Origin: Agapanthus africanus
Lineage: Eukaryota; Streptophyta; Magnoliopsida; Asparagales; Amaryllidaceae
Length of the DNA: 64,000 nucleotides
Assembly (NCBI GenBank): GCA_030015575.1
Contig: CM057337.1
Coordinates: forward strand, 294,524,044 to 294,588,043
Direction of reading: 5' to 3'
Below, piece after piece: positions 12,086 to 22,753 of the stretch. A program made the translations under genes and the position numbers. Below the pieces are notes generated by a model that was not told where the DNA came from, did not search any database, and saw nothing but the letters and a program-made list of their open reading frames with translations. Numbering within the stretch: the stretch's first letter is position 1; each line of letters opens with the position of its first letter.

Positions 12086-15000
12086 GTCACGACCCAAAAT
12101 TTGGCACGTGACCGGCACTTAAACCACGTGACGTCAACAGGGGTAACGCAATTTAAGTAAGCCAAAACCCAGAAATCTAAACCATCAAAAGTAGTAAGTG
12201 ATAAAAATATTGTTAAAACATTTGGAAATCTCAAGTAAAAATCTTTAAACTTAAGTTTATTTTCTTAAAAATTTCGGCAGCACCTCTTTTGTAAAAACTT
12301 GCCCGGAAACGAGTACAAACATAAGATATAAGTAAAGCAACATATGATATAAATAAATCATCCCCAAAAAGGAGCAAATCATGCCTGAAGGCGGAAACAA
12401 CCACCACAAGCATAATATACGACGCCGTAGCGAAGAAATAGACAGTATAAGTGAAAAACAGCATAAAGAGAAAAAACTGCATAATAAAAACCGGCTCACA
12501 AGCTCGACACCCAGAGTCACAAAATATACAATATCGTCCTCATAACTCTTTTCTAAGTCAATACATGAAATGGTATATGGAGAGTACTAGATGCAATGAG
12601 ATATACAATGAACATAAACTCAGATAACCGCAAAACCCACCTATAGCAAAACGGTCCACAACCAACCGTGGCGGTATCCGCAAAATAGAGATAATAAGAA
12701 GCCTACCGCGACTACTCTAAGGGTCAAGCCTTGAAAACACTATGGCACAACATGGGTGAGTTTCCAACTCATGAATAGTAAGTAACATCATACAGGTAAT
12801 CGCAGGTATGCACGTACTGCGATACTCTATCATATAAAATCTGATAGTATCAATTTGCTAATATGGATAAGCAATAATCATGAATGGTACTCTATGAGGT
12901 ACTACAAATACATTAGCAATGCATATCAATGAATTCTGAGTATGGTATAAAACATATCATCATCACGAATCATCATCGTGGAAAAACCCGGTGTCCATCA
13001 AAGACACCCCAAATCCCAATACCTCAGGCGCCGTCAATCTGATCGGCCCTCATATCATGTAAATCTCATGGAACCCGAGTTCCCAACATCGGCACTCGAA
13101 AACAACATGAAATACTCGTGTCCAACATCGACACGCAAATCCACATATATCGGGCTCCGTCAGTCCGGATCGGCCCATATCCATCTCTCGACTCCGGTCG
13201 GTTTCCTCCGGAAAATCTCTAGGTCCAACCAATCACCTGTAGGTAGTAGTCCCTCTGCCAGGCTCATCGTCTACTGCACAACATCCCTTTCTTGCCCTGG
13301 GGTACCTTACCGGTCTACCATGAACCCGCAAACGGATCATCCAGCTCCTCGAATCGGGTTTCTATCACACGTCTCAGAACCAAGAAAACGCATGGTGGAC
13401 ACACTAAAATATTATATCAAGATAAATCGGGTTTTCAAAACAATGCATACTTTCTTAAAATAATACCACGGTTCTCAAATCCAAAAATCACATGAAATCC
13501 GTATCTCAATGTGTAAATCCATGAAATATGATATATGCAACATAAAACCGTAATATGAGCATATGAAGGGAAAACCGCTCTTTCAAATGAATCCCGTTTT
13601 TAATATATCATGTGGTTCCCATTTTCTCCAAAATCAATACAACATCATATAAGGGTGTACATGTAGCTATGTACACGATGCATTTTATAAGCGCAATAGA
13701 ACAAGAATCAATGTATCAATATCAATAACAATACAAAACCGCATATGTGTATAGGTTGTGCGTGTCATGGCAATTACCGACAGTGTGGGTGTAGCATACA
13801 ATTTAGTGATCGTGCAACATGAACCGTCAGTAATGGTGCAGTGTCCACTAGATGCTAAGTCTAGGCACAACAAGTAATGGTATGTAATGATGCTCATGCA
13901 CAATCAACATATATGAATATAATTATGCGGCTATAATATCATATCAAGCCCTGACGTATAATGTCGTACGGGCGATTTCACCATAGATATTAAATCTACA
14001 CACTGATGATCTCAAGCTAGGTTTATCCAACCACCAACTTCCCTTTCTTCGCAGCGTCCGAAGTCCCTGCTAGCGATCCTATTAACACAAAACACAATAA
14101 CGCGTGGATTTAGCAAACTACGCAATAAAAAGGAACACAACGCCAATTTAACGAACCGGTCCCTTTAAGCTACAAAAGGGCTCTATTAGCAGCTAACGTG
14201 TGTGTCGACATCACCAAAACAGACCCACGACAGCAAGCTATCTGAAACAATAGAACTACGTCGGATCAATCGTAACGCACATCGTCGAAACACTAAAAAC
14301 TAGCTAATCGATGCCAGATTTTACATACTGTCACAATCTAAAAATCTAGCGGTACCAAACACCCTAAAACAACAGCAGACAAATACCCTAAAAACCACAA
14401 CCCCCCAGTCCACTGTACACCCGAGCTCGCCGGAAAATCCCTTCATGTCACCGGCCAAAACCGGTCAGGTGGGGCTCATGTTTTAGGTGTACACTCAGGG
14501 CAACTAACACTACACTACTACACTGCAAGATTTCACAGTAAACACTCAGGTTGATAGCATATTACAGACACCCTATAATGACACTAAAAACACGATACGT
14601 GCACAAAACTATATCTTTTAATGTTCTAAACTGAAGCTAATTAGCAACACAACATTATACAATCCTAGTTAACAGTAGAGAGCATAAAATTTCTAAACTT
14701 GCTCAAAACCCTATCTTTCCATGCTCCAAGTGATCTCCATAGGCTTTAGATCAAGTTTAACGAAGGGTTTAGTGAGTTTGGTGAAGAGTAGTAAGGATTT
14801 GGCTTTGGTTTGTGAGGGTTAGGTTAGGGTTTCAGTTTGAGGGAAGTGAGGATGAAAATGAGATGAAGAAATAATGAGAATGAGAGTTGTGAATGAGGGT
14901 GAGGGTGTATGTGTGAGTGAGGGTGATGGAATGAGGGTGTGAGTTTAACATGAGCCATGCCTCTCTCTTCTCTCTCCTCATTTAATGCATGGCATGCTTG

Positions 15001-15328
15001 CCCATGCCTCATGATTCCCATGCCACCCTCTATCTCTCTTGCTCGAGTTAACATATTTTCAAAACCCTTTATTTTATTTTGAAAACTAATTAATTAACTA
15101 ATTACATAATACATAATGGAATAGGGTTAATATGCCATGGCTACTTAAGCATGGTTTAAGACTAATTAACCATAGGTTAACATGCACATGTGTATGCAAG
15201 CCCGAAATAAATATTATTAAAATATTAATTAAGTTTGATAAAATATTTGAAAACTATTTTGGTAAACCTTTTTACTAAAAATCCGCATTATCGCTTAATT
15301 AACACTTATCGCATTCTAAGGTGTTACA
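12086..15328 (-). repeat. Tekay-1 5' LTR
   Basis: This is the partner of 3841-7136 and slightly shorter. The 5791-5807 hairpin is degraded here (13984-13998). The outer end at 15328 is followed by the GGCAT duplication. Confidence 0.93.
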
Positions 15329-15333
15329 GGCAT

Positions 15334-16168
15334 GAAATTCGGGATATGAGATATTCCAGGTTTATGATGTCTATGGAAATGCAGATTCTAATTATTGTAG
15401 ATTTTCATTTCTTTTCTGCGACCGTAAGTGTAATATGTGGGGTATCTCAAATATCGTTGCTATATATAAAGGAATTCGGGATACGCGTATTTACTTATGT
15501 TGATAATATGTGATATTATGTGTCGCTGATATGCTTTATTGGATCGTCGTGATTGAATAACCGGGGGTTTTTATGTGAGATGAGAGTTTTTAATTTTCAT
15601 TCATGTAAAATCTGCATGTAATATTCTTTTATTGGGGCATTCCGGGTTGAGGATGATGTCACCATTGATGTATATTGTTTACTTTTCCGCATTAGGATAG
15701 ACCCAAGGAGGGGAGCACAAGTAACCGGGTTCTAGAGTCCAGTGGGAGACCATGTCAAGGAGTTGAGACCGGGTCTCCTAACTCTTGAATTGGTAGGGTT
15801 ACTTTCCGCTCTCGTAGGAGTCTAGGGATATGGGTTTCGCTATTCATCACGACCGTGGAATCCGTGTTTTACATTACTGGCTAAATTTTAAACACGGACA
15901 TCCTAGTATATCCAATATTTCATATGTTGCTTCTGCTGCTTGGTTCTGTGATGTGATCATTTTACTGCGTGAGACGAATGATATATTATATATATGATAT
16001 ATAATAAATGTTGCTTATGTTTTGCACCCACGGTAGTCCAGCTCTCGCTCTGCCTGTAGTTAAGTAACCTAACGGTGCATGAAGGGGCCTAGTGGCGAAT
16101 GCAGATGGCATAAGAGGACGTTCTATTATCGTTTCATTTTCTGTGATGTTTAGGAAAAATTAAATGAT
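15334..16168 (+). other. Copia-1 leader, second segment
   Basis: This is non-coding and aligns throughout with the reverse complement of about 32060-32850 in Copia-2. Shared blocks include GCACAAGTAACCGGGTTCTA, ATTGGTAGGGTTACTT, CATCACGACCGTGGAATCCG, TATCCAATATTTCATATG and CCTAACGGTGCA. The match continues through TCTGTGATGTTTAGG and TTAAATGAT to the exact base where Tekay-C starts. ATGAT (16164-16168) is therefore the predicted TSD of Tekay-C. Confidence 0.8.
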
Positions 16169-17032
16169 TGTAACATTTTAGAAATCATTATGCGAATTTT
16201 TCCATTTTAGGGTAAAATAGTCAGTGTTTTTCGTAATAACCCGGAGGTGATCAAATTTCAGTACAGACTTGATTGCACCTAGTTTAACTAGAATAGAGCT
16301 AGTTTGAGGGCTTTGGGGGTCAATTGAAAATTTTGGTTCACATAGATTTTTTCCTTAATTAAAATATTATTTTAAGTTGTTAATTATGCACTTAATTAGT
16401 GGTAATTACATTTTTTGTTTGTTTTAATTACTTCTAATGTGAATCTATGCTAATATAATCACTACATTAAGCTCAATCCATCCTTGCATAAATATCTAGA
16501 TATTTGTGATTAAAAGAAAGTTTTTTTAAAGAAAAGAATGAGGTGGCTTTCGATATTTATTGCTTTTATGAGCATTTATTGCAATTTTAGCTAGAAATTT
16601 CTACACAATTTCCACAACCCCCCCCCCACTCCTTGCCTTAGCGGAGCATTTTCGTTTGCTGCCCTCTCTTGGTTCTTGCCTAATTTTCTTCATTCCAAGC
16701 TCAAATAAATCATCACAAATCCTTAAATAATCCACAAACTCATAAACAAATCACCACCCATCATTCTTCATCACTAAACTTGTATAGATCTTCAAGAAAG
16801 ACAACATTTTGGAGGCTAAAATGATGAGTTTAGTTGCTAATTTGTGTTCTTGAGGAGGTATAAATTCTAACCCTAATGTTTATTTATTTTGTTAAAATCA
16901 TTAAGCTAGCAATTTAAATGTTTAATATAGCTTTAATTGCATGTTTAGATGATTCTTGATAATTTTTGTGAAGATCATGTTAGGGTTTAAGTTGATAATA
17001 TGGTTAATTGATAAGTATAGATTTGGAACACT
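16169..17032 (+). repeat. Tekay-C 5' LTR, segment 1
   Basis: It starts TGTAACATTTTAGAAATC, which corresponds to TGTAGCGTTTTGAAAATC in Tekay-2 (39486). It shares the later GGAGGTATAA-TTCTAACCCTAA block at 16853-16880. A run of nine or more C at 16618-16627 could be an assembly weak point. It ends at ACACT, the Athila-A target, and continues at 39053. Confidence 0.85.
17028..17032. repeat. Target-site duplication ACACT of Athila-A (left copy)
   Basis: ACACT at 17028-17032 recurs at 39048-39052. The two copies abut TGATCAG and TCAATCA, the outer LTR ends of Athila-A. Confidence 0.92.
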
Positions 17033-17430
17033 TGATCAGTCGAAAATATTGCATTCTTAACACATCAATTTCCCTACTCTTTATAATCATCTAAAAGTGT
17101 TTGGTATAAATATAGCACATATTAGCAATTCGTCTGCAAAATATCAAATAACATGTGTTATACATTATAACCGGCATTTTGATGGAAATTGTGTGTTCAT
17201 TATTTCACGCATGATCTTTGTATATCGCAACACTTGTCTCGATATTTTGTGCAGGAAATTCTCCAGGTAAAGAGCTGGAACTGCTAAAAGTGCTGATAAA
17301 AATACACCAAGTCCAAGTCTTGAGATCTGGAAGTAAACAAAAAAGTATAAAAAGATTCCAGACATCAGAAAAGTGCCACAAAGTCAACATAAAAATACCC
17401 TGAAATTTCCTTGCAGAGATCATACCAAAC

Positions 17431-17448
17431 GGCCGTGGATCCACGGCC
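17431..17448. repeat. Perfect 18-bp palindrome in Athila-A 5' LTR
   Basis: GGCCGTGGATCCACGGCC equals its reverse complement. The 3' LTR copy at 37658-37675 reads GGCCGCGGATCCGCTGCC. The two T/A changes in the 5' copy are symmetric, so pairing is preserved. Confidence 0.95.
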
Positions 17449-17529
17449 GATCTGACTCAGTGGCGGCAGCATTTTTTCCCGAGGCTCTCTTCTCAACTAC
17501 AAAACTTCTTCAAGACGTTTCAAATCTCC

Positions 17530-17705
17530 AGAAGCTTTCTTTCTAACAGCCAAGCTTCTTGTACAAGCCTAATACCTACCAAGCTTCTCAACCAAGCTAG
17601 CTAACTACCTTAATCTAGAAGTTTCCTTCATAACTACCAAGCTTACAAGGGAAGCTAAACCTAGCTTAGCTTCTAAAGGAAGCTAGATCAAGCTTCCAGG
17701 GGAAG
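17530..17705. promoter_or_regulatory. AAGCTT/GAAGCT-rich promoter block of Athila-A
   Basis: At least eight AAGCTT, GAAGCT or AGCTTC words occur within 180 bp just upstream of the TATA box. These include heat-shock-element-like GAAnnTTC halves. In the 3' LTR a 28-bp unit of this block is tandemly duplicated (37881-37908 and 37909-37936). The regulatory role is inference. Confidence 0.5.
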
Positions 17706-17719
17706 CTAAAGGGAAATAC

Positions 17720-17727
17720 TATAAAAA
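17720..17727 (+). promoter_or_regulatory. TATA box, Athila-A 5' LTR
   Basis: TATAAAAA in a GC-moderate context, placed about 690 bp into the LTR. The 3' LTR copy is at 37975-37982. Confidence 0.65.
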
Positions 17728-18788
17728 AAGACCCATGGCTTCATTACAAGGTTGTTGAAGGTTGTTCTACAATTCTACACTCAAGTTGAGTGACACAACT
17801 TGTAAACCAAAAAACCCTAGCCCCAAATCCATCTCAAAAAGCCAATTCAAGATCCATCGAGTTCTAAATCGAGCAAGCATCCATAAGCCTTTTTGAAGCA
17901 ACGCCGATCTTCATCCGAGTAAGAGATCCAAGACGATCCGCGACTCAAGGAGATGATGAGAAGCTAGTTCGATAATTTTAGTTCCTCCTCAATTCTTGTA
18001 ATTTTTGAGTGTGTTGTAACAAAACATCGAATAATAAAAGGTGACGATCTTTATTCTTGCTTTCTATTCATTCTTGCATTATGATATTCTTAGCTCTTGA
18101 TTGTTCTAGAATGATGCATGAGTAAAACTCCGCTTGGATCCGAATCGAAAGAATTGGTAGAAGAAGTATTGATGAATTCTTGAATGATTCTTAAATCTTA
18201 TGAGTTTTGTAAACCCTAAGAAATTGAATCAAAGATGACCTAGTTTTGAGCGAGATGCTTTCTTGAATATTTTCGCTCTAAATTAGAGATCAACAATCGA
18301 TGATTGAATTTTCTAAAGGCTAGAATTTGAATGCTAGTTAAAGAAAGTACAAGGGATGAGGATGAAAAAACCCTAGTTTCTTTAATAAATCCCTAAACCT
18401 CGTTGATTGACATCGATCTAGCATCAAATTTTCAGTAGATAAGAATTTGAAATTCTAAGCATCAATCGTCACTATCAATTCAATTGATTCCGACAAGCCT
18501 TTCTTCAAATCTTTATAATTCAAACACTTTGGGTATTTTCTTGATTTTTTTTTACCAATTCTTGAATTTAGATCTAATTTTTGATTCTTGAAACTAAACT
18601 TCATCAATTTTCTTTTATATTTTAAATTCCAACGCAACTAAAACAAGATCGATCAAATCACACTTTCCCTGTGGACGATCCGCATTCACCGACGAACCTA
18701 CATACGACACCGTCAATTGATTGCGGTTTACAAATATTTTTGATTGTGAACACTTTACATTTCATCACAATGAAAACGCTCAATCAAA

Positions 18789-18806
18789 TGGCGCCGTTGC
18801 CGGGGA
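18789..18806 (+). promoter_or_regulatory. Athila-A primer binding site
   Basis: TGGCGCCGTTGCCGGGGA follows the LTR after two bases. It is the characteristic primer site of Athila/Tat elements. Confidence 0.9.
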
Positions 18807-19767
18807 TCGTCTGCTAATTTGTTCGTTTTTATAATTTGAGTTGGAAAATTTATTATTCCATCAGATTTTTAGATCAAAATTCATAACAAGCGCTTAACGA
18901 CTTGTTGTGATTCGTTGCAAGGAGATCTAGAATCTGTGCAGCGAGAGGAAAAATTTTCAGGACGTCTCAAAAAGTCCAGAAAGGCAACAAGAACATTAGC
19001 TGAAATTTTTGTGCAGGTATCTTCACATATCGCGGCGGATCCGCGGCATTACAGCCTTATTGCGGCGGAACCGCAGCGGGAATATTGCTTCTGTGCACAA
19101 AATTTGCTAGGTGACTCTCTGTCTTTCTTATCTCCTCCCTGCTCTGCTCCATTAACCAAATTCTGCAGGTTTCTTTGCAAAAATTCGCAGCGCCGCAAAA
19201 AAGATTTTTTTTTGCATGTTTCATCTTGGTTGTTTGCATTTTTAATACCGAAATTAAGGGGCAAAGAACAAATTCAGATTCGGTGAGGAGTTCTATACCC
19301 TTCCTAAGCCCTAAAAATCACAAAATTGCATCTGCATCACCTTCATTAACTAAAAAAATATCTAGACATGACTTTAAGGACCGTCGCGCTCACTTAGGAC
19401 AGAAGGAGGTCGTGGGTAATCTATTGCTTATCCGCGTTTCTTTTGTGGTGTCTAAGGCAAGTGTATCTAAGGAAAGTGGTTACTTAATTAGGCCCACTAC
19501 TTACGTAGTGGAGAAACTCCCACTTACCTGGCACTTACCTGGCCACAGGAGAGGTAAAGAGGCAGTAGAGGATCTATCTTGCGACTTGTCTTCTGGAACT
19601 CTAGGAGCGGTCTAGAGACTTGACCTAAGTGACCACTAGATTTAGGGTTGCTTGTGCATTGTTTGTGTGAATTTTTCAAAAATCCGTATTTTTTTTCAAA
19701 CCAAACACCAATTCAATTTTCTTTAATTATCACTTAATGCTGCCACTTGTACTAAACCATTTAGTGC
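18807..19767 (+). other. Athila-A untranslated leader
   Basis: This lies between primer site and Gag. It holds the GC-rich inverted repeats at 19032-19077 and a long stretch homologous to the Athila-D leader, including GGACCGTCGCGCTCA, CACTTACCTGGCACTTACCTG and CTAGGAGCGGTCTAGAGACT. The 123- and 146-codon ORFs here are not conserved in Athila-D and are not called. Confidence 0.8.
19032..19077. repeat. Pair of GC-rich inverted repeats in Athila-A leader
   Basis: GCGGCGGATCCGCGGC (19032-19047, with a 10-bp perfect GCGGATCCGC core) is followed by GCGGCGGAACCGCAGC (19062-19077). The second has a GCGG-AA-CCGC stem. Equivalent pairs lie in the Athila-D and Copia-2 leaders. Confidence 0.9.
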
Positions 19768-20935
19768 ATGCTCGTCTGGACACGGGATTCTAGTGCCCGA
19801 CTTGTCCGCGTTCCTCCTATCGACTCCAGAGTCGGTATTTCTACGTCTACTTTTTCTATACCCCCAACCACACCAACTTCGATGGATGGTTCTCCATCGA
19901 ACTTCTTTAACACTACTCTGCCACCGTCCGCAGGTGCGCAGAATCCTCTCCGCATCTCTCTCTAAGAGAGATGCTATACTATGCGAGGTCCTCTTTCGAC
20001 CTGTCTTACCATTCTACCAGCCAATGGGGACAACTTTGAAATAAAACCCCAATACATCAATCTTCTACCAAAATATCACGGTCTTGAGTCTGAAGAGGCA
20101 TATGTATTTATTACCAAATTTGAAAATGTATGCGCAATGATGGGTACTTCACAGCTTTCTGTGGATGCTATGCGTCTTCGTCTTCTCCCATTTACCTTGT
20201 GCGATATAGCCGAGAAGTGGCTTTATAACACCGCCGCACATTCCATTTGGAACTGGGGAGAATTCGTAACAGCATTCCTTAAGAAATTCTACACTAATCA
20301 TAAAAAAGCTCGAGTCCGTAGCGAAATAAATCAATTTACCCAGCTTCCAAATGAACCATTCTCGAAGTGTTTTGAACGCTTCAAGGATCTGTTGGTTCAT
20401 TGTCTACATCACGGAATCCCTAGATGGGATCTGTGCAGAATCATATATGAGGGCATTAATCCTACCACTAAAAAGAACCTTGAATATATGTGTCAAGGCA
20501 CCTTCACGACTAAAGATGATGGTGAAGCCCGGAGATTCTTAGAAGATTTCACTGAAAAATGTTTACAGTGGGAAAGTGCACTAAATTGATGTTTCCATAG
20601 GAGTTAGAGCTGAAATGGCAGCAATGCAAAAGAAACTCGAAGCTATGGAACATAAATTTTTAGTATCCTCCCTAAATCAGATGTCACTTTCTAAAACTGT
20701 CTATGGATGCTGTTCTGATCCATCTCATCTTATGGAAGAATGTCCTTTAAATTCTCCGTTTCAAAGTCAAGAGCATACCAATGCTGCTTTCCAACAAAGA
20801 CCTAGAAACGATCCGTATTCTTCCACTTATAATCAAGGTTGGAGGAATCACCTTAAATTTGCTTGGAACCAACAACAAAATCAAAACACGGTTCCAAATC
20901 AAAATAATTTTTACAGGGCTCCTCCACCACAATAG
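19768..20935 (+). pseudogene. Athila-A Gag
   Basis: The start is chosen by alignment with the intact Athila-D Gag (MLVWTRDSSARLVRVPPID). A stop at 19963-19965 interrupts the N-terminus. The same frame then runs from 19966 to 20589 with capsid segments INLLPKYHGLESEEAYVFI, AEKWLYNTAAHSIWNWGEF, FLKKFYTNHKKARVRSEIN and CFERFKDLLVHC. A deletion and frameshift near 20585 remove the residues before the coiled part. The zinc knuckle (about 20700) reads YGCCSDPSHLMEEC, so the first cysteine has become tyrosine. A further stop is at 20933. Gag builds the particle and binds genomic RNA. Confidence 0.92.
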
Positions 20936-21163
20936 CAGCCACTTCAACTGAATCAGCACCTTATCAATCACCAAACATTCAAAATCCGGTCAACACTTCT
21001 GCACCATCTAGTCCTTTGCAATTGACCGGTACTGATGAATCCTCTTCACCCGCACAAACCAAGAATTTGCTTCTGACAAATTTCATGCAAGTTTCGGCTG
21101 AGATTAAGTCTTCTGTTGATGATATAAAGAAAAACTGCCTCCCAAGCTGAGAGTATAAAATCG

Positions 21164-22753
21164 ATGGAAGCTCAAATTGCCCAATTAAAAGCTGAAATGA
21201 GTGCTAGAGAGAAAGGGAAACTTCCGTCTCAACCCCTACCAAATCCTGGGCATTCACAACACTATAATGTGAATGCCATCACAACGTTGAGATCAGGAAG
21301 AGTGCTGAACAATCAAGTTGCGGAAGAGATTGATAATCATGAAGAATTAATCAATAATACCACGGCTGAGACTTTTCCTTCCACACACACTTCTACTTCT
21401 ACACCTACATTATCTACCCCACCATTTTCTTGCGAGCCTATTCTCCTTTTTCCTCAAGGCTCGACACCTCAGCATACCACTTCTACTCCACCAAAGACGA
21501 TCCCCACTCCTATTCTGGGATCAGTTCCACACACACCACCTTCTCCAATGTTAGACCCAGCAATAATTTCTAAAGCTCCTTATCCGAATCGATTAAGGGG
21601 TAACAGATCGAGTCCACATATGGAGAAGATTATGGAAATGTTTAAACAGGTTAACATCAACATCCCTCTTCTAGATGCTATTCAACAAGTCCCCGCTTAT
21701 ACGAAAATTCTGAAAAACTTGTGCACTAGGAAGAGGAAGACTCAAGTGCCTAAAAAGGTTTTCATGACTAATAATGTTAGCACTGCTTTTACCCCACAGT
21801 TACCAAAGAAACGTAAGGACCCAGGATATCCTACAATATCGATTTCTATTGAGGGTAAAAAAATCAATCGTGCTTTACTTGACCTGGGCGCAAGTGTTAA
21901 CCTGCTTCCATATTCTGTTTACGAGCAGTTAGGGATTAGAGAGTTGAAACCAGCTCATTGCACTTTCCAAATAGCAGACCGATCAATCACCAAACCTAGG
22001 GGTGAACTGGAGGATGTGTTGATAAAAGTCGGGGAATTCATATTCCATGGGGACTTTATTGTTTTAGATACACAGCCTGTAGCGAACCCACAGAACCAAA
22101 TTCCGGTGATTTTGGGTCGACCATTCGTTGCCACATCCAATGATGTCATTAATTGTCGAAACGGCTCAATGAACCTATCTTTTGGAAAAATGACAATTGA
22201 AATGAACATCTATAAAATTGGAAGTCAGCCATCTGTACCCTCTGCTCACATACTTGATGTCTGTTCTGTCCACGAGATTGCTCCTGAAAGTTGCGAAGTT
22301 GATGAACTTTGCTTTGAAGATCTCGATGACACTAACACATCAATATTTGATCTGTCACATCTTACTGAGGACACAATTTCTACGCTTGTGTCTGAAACTC
22401 TTGACTCTTCACCTTCCGAGTCTGTATCCTATGCAGGCTACGAGCTTCTCCTTGACTCCGAATATCATTCAATGACCCCACCTTCTTTAGTTTCTCCGCC
22501 CACATTAGATCTCAAACTTTTACCCTCTCATCTTAAATATGCATATTTAGGTGAGAATGAGTCTTTACATGTTATCATATCAGCCTCTTTAGCCCTAAAG
22601 CAAGAGAACGCTCTTTTGACGGTATTGAGATCTAATAGGCAGGCGTTTGGTTGGACTATGGCGGACATCAAAGGGATTAGTCTCTTGATTGTTGAACATC
22701 ATATACATCTGATGGATGATGCCAAGCCAACCGAGAACCACAGAGACGGTTGA
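21164..22753 (+). pseudogene. Athila-A Gag C-terminal region and aspartic protease
   Basis: This 529-codon open segment begins inside a Gag tail rich in Ser/Pro/Thr. PYPNRLRGNRSSPHMEKIME and FKQVNINIPLLDAIQQVP follow. The protease has active-site segment LLDLGASVNLLPYSVYEQLG (aspartate about residue 240 of the segment) and VILGRPFVATSNDVINCRNG. It matches residues ~465-820 of the Athila-D protein. The methionine at 21164 is internal. The region between 20936 and 21163 is homologous but frame-disrupted, and another frameshift near 22745 separates it from RT. Confidence 0.9.

Larger units (their letters stand above)
3841..15328 (-). mobile_element. Tekay-1: full-length Ty3/Gypsy chromovirus (Tekay/Del type), decayed
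   Basis: Two ~3.3-kb LTRs (3841-7136 and 12086-15328) in direct orientation surround a 4.9-kb internal region on the minus strand. That region carries, in order, a primer site, gag, protease, RT, RNase H, integrase, chromodomain and a polypurine tract. In element sense the LTRs start TGTAACACCTTAGAATGCG and end CGTGACA. The GGCAT duplication proves integration into Copia-1. LTR copies differ visibly, by several percent plus indels such as the CACGTGACC gain near 12110, so this is one of the older insertions. Frameshifts, stops and lost catalytic residues make it inactive. Confidence 0.95.
920..16168 (+). mobile_element. Copia-1: 5' portion of an old Ty1/Copia-type element, interrupted by Tekay-1 and Tekay-C
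   Basis: The element begins with TGTTAGGAATATGTATGCCC, and the same LTR start occurs in inverse orientation in Copia-2 (ending at 28116 and 36292). It consists of a 2.1-kb 5' LTR, an initiator-Met-type primer site and a long leader. The leader is split at 3840/15329 by Tekay-1 and stops at 16168, where Tekay-C begins. The leader pieces align block by block with the Copia-2 leader in the reverse complement of 32060-34076, which shows that the pieces at 3.0-3.8 kb and 15.3-16.2 kb belong together. The coding part and 3' LTR are not in the window and should lie beyond the 3' LTR of Tekay-C. Confidence 0.85.
17033..18786 (+). repeat. Athila-A 5' LTR
   Basis: It starts TGATCAGTCG, ends CTCAATCA and is paired with 37260-39047. 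It contains a perfect GC palindrome (17431-17448), a cluster of AAGCTT/GAAGCTT motifs (17530-17705), a TATA box (17720) and an AATAATAAAAGG polyadenylation-like site near 18030. This gives a usual U3-R-U5 order. Confidence 0.93.

Noticed and set aside
16618..16627. Poly-C run as a functional element
   Set aside because: A single homopolymer that could be a sequencing or assembly artefact. A similar C run in Tekay-2 LTRs suggests only a shared LTR feature.
18915..19286. 123- and 146-codon ORFs in the Athila-A leader
   Set aside because: Not open in the homologous Athila-D leader, and they overlap the GC inverted repeats; treated as chance frames.
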